Source: Comamonas terrae
GTDB taxonomy: Bacteria; Pseudomonadota; Gammaproteobacteria; Burkholderiales; Burkholderiaceae_C
Direction: 5' to 3'
Assembly (NCBI RefSeq): GCF_001544075.1
Contig: NZ_BCNT01000009.1
Location: 1 to 64,000, forward strand
Length of the DNA stretch: 64,000 nt
The notes beneath the pieces were generated by a model. The model was not told where the DNA came from, made no database searches, and saw nothing but the letters and a program-made list of their open reading frames with translations. A program made the translations under genes and the position numbers. This document shows, piece by piece, positions 63,387-64,000 of this stretch. Within the stretch, counting starts at the first letter, position 1. Each line of letters opens with the position of its first letter.

Positions 63387-64000
63387 ATGCGCTCTGATCT
63401 ATTCAAGATGAAAGAAAAGGCGGAGTACAAGACCGCAATAGCTGAACCAGCTCTATGCATGGCATTGTTGCTGGGCTTTCCAGCCGCTGCGCAGCCCGCC
63501 GTCATCCACGGAACAACGGGTCAAAGGACCGAGACAACTCGTCCGCAGACAGGAAGTGAAAACGGGGCCGTTGCAACCCAGCAAAAGCTTGCTCACAAGG
63601 ATGTGGCATTCCTCAAGCAGGCTGCGGAAAACAATCATGCGGAGATAGAAAGTAGCCGGCTTGCCGTACAGAAATCCTCGGATAACCGGATAAAGACATT
63701 TGCTCAGCAAATGATAGAAGACCATGGAAAAACTGCAGAAGAGCTGAATCGGCTGGCTGCAGCCAAGGTGGTTGATTTACCGGAAGGGCCCTCCGTGCTG
63801 CAAAAGGCCAAGATCAAGTTGCTGAGTTCTGCAGAGGGCTCGAATTTTGATCATCTCTACAGTGAAAACATGGGAATTACAGCCCATAGGGAAACATTGG
63901 AGCTATTCCAGAAGGCGATGGACAATGTGAAAGATGGTGAAGTCAGGGACTTCGTTGCCAAGACCTTGCCAACCTTGCGTCATCATCTTGAAATGGCACG
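63387..64000 (+). CDS. DUF4142 domain protein (cut at the right edge)
   Basis: The frame starts at 63387 with GGGAG ahead, and runs off the window after 204 full codons. A signal peptide (ALCMALLLGFPAAAQPA) precedes a helical DUF4142 domain: DVAFLKQAAENNHAEIESSR, then VKTFAQ-like IKTFAQQMIEDHGKTAEEL and LRHHLEMA, the usual end of the domain, so only a few residues should be missing. DUF4142 proteins are exported, ferritin-like four-helix proteins of unknown role, often found in stress regions. AT content is higher than in the core genes. Confidence 0.88.
   Translation, partial: MRSDLFKMKEKAEYKTAIAEPALCMALLLGFPAAAQPAVIHGTTGQRTETTRPQTGSENGAVATQQKLAHKDVAFLKQAAENNHAEIESSRLAVQKSSDNRIKTFAQQMIEDHGKTAEELNRLAAAKVVDLPEGPSVLQKAKIKLLSSAEGSNFDHLYSENMGITAHRETLELFQKAMDNVKDGEVRDFVAKTLPTLRHHLEMA

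Overview
The window reads as a piece of a bacterial chromosome from the family Comamonadaceae (Betaproteobacteria, Burkholderiales), most like Comamonas or Delftia. This rests on very high GC content with strong third-position bias through most of the window, on gene orders typical of the group (smpB / ratA-rnfH / guaB / guaA, and mfd / ispD-ispF), and on dispersed palindromes of a kind I associate with this family. No sequence search was run, so genus-level placement is an inference. No rRNA, tRNA, IS element, prophage or CRISPR array was seen. Both ends (about 1-800 and 62,600-64,000) and parts of 53.9-57.4 kb are AT-richer and gene-poor.

Layout. 0-4 kb: a cut glycine-rich gene, a stand-alone MHYT membrane sensor and a Cache-type chemoreceptor. 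4-12.2 kb: a LysR regulator divergent from an alpha/beta-hydrolase that has lost its catalytic Ser and His, followed by a complete tripartite RND efflux pump operon (adaptor, permease, outer-membrane lipoprotein). 12.2-17.2 kb: an MscK-type mechanosensitive channel, an Lrp regulator and a divergent RhtA-like exporter. 17.5-22.5 kb: the prkA-yeaH-spoVR stress operon. 22.5-32 kb: mainly minus-strand genes (MetQ-like binding protein, M20 amidohydrolase, an Ala-rich glycine-zipper protein, an FMN reductase, serB, a CbiM-like membrane protein, mfd). 32-33.5 kb: ispD-ispF. 33.8-45.4 kb: an rRNA-methyltransferase-like gene, a divergent pair (unknown gene / ogt) sharing a LexA-like box and an 18-copy hexanucleotide repeat, then a run of CoA and ketone metabolism genes (two SDRs, a thioesterase, a zinc-free reductase, an HIBYL-CoA hydrolase-like protein) with two MFS exporters. 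45.6-47.6 kb: oleate hydratase. 47.7-53.8 kb: smpB, ratA-rnfH, guaB and guaA, with a Phd/VapC-type toxin-antitoxin pair wedged between guaB and guaA. 53.9-64 kb: an accessory-looking stretch with a Cys-rich small protein, a PIG-L deacetylase/GT2 glycosyltransferase pair, a DUF1328 small membrane protein, a 1257-residue hybrid kinase with two kinase cores and two receivers, a lipoprotein and a DUF4142 protein cut by the right edge.

How parts fit together. The efflux operon is probably controlled by the adjacent LysR protein. guaB and guaA carry out the two steps from IMP to GMP. mfd and ogt are DNA repair functions, and the LexA-like box suggests that ogt or its divergent neighbour responds to DNA damage. 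The most unusual features are the LexA box plus (CCACCT)18 tract in front of ogt, the catalytically dead hydrolase, four related elements that begin exactly at the stop codons of four genes, two multi-stem palindromic elements, and paired hairpins at the guaB/toxin-antitoxin junction. None of these amounts to a demonstrable new multi-gene system. They are the best leads in an otherwise ordinary chromosomal region.
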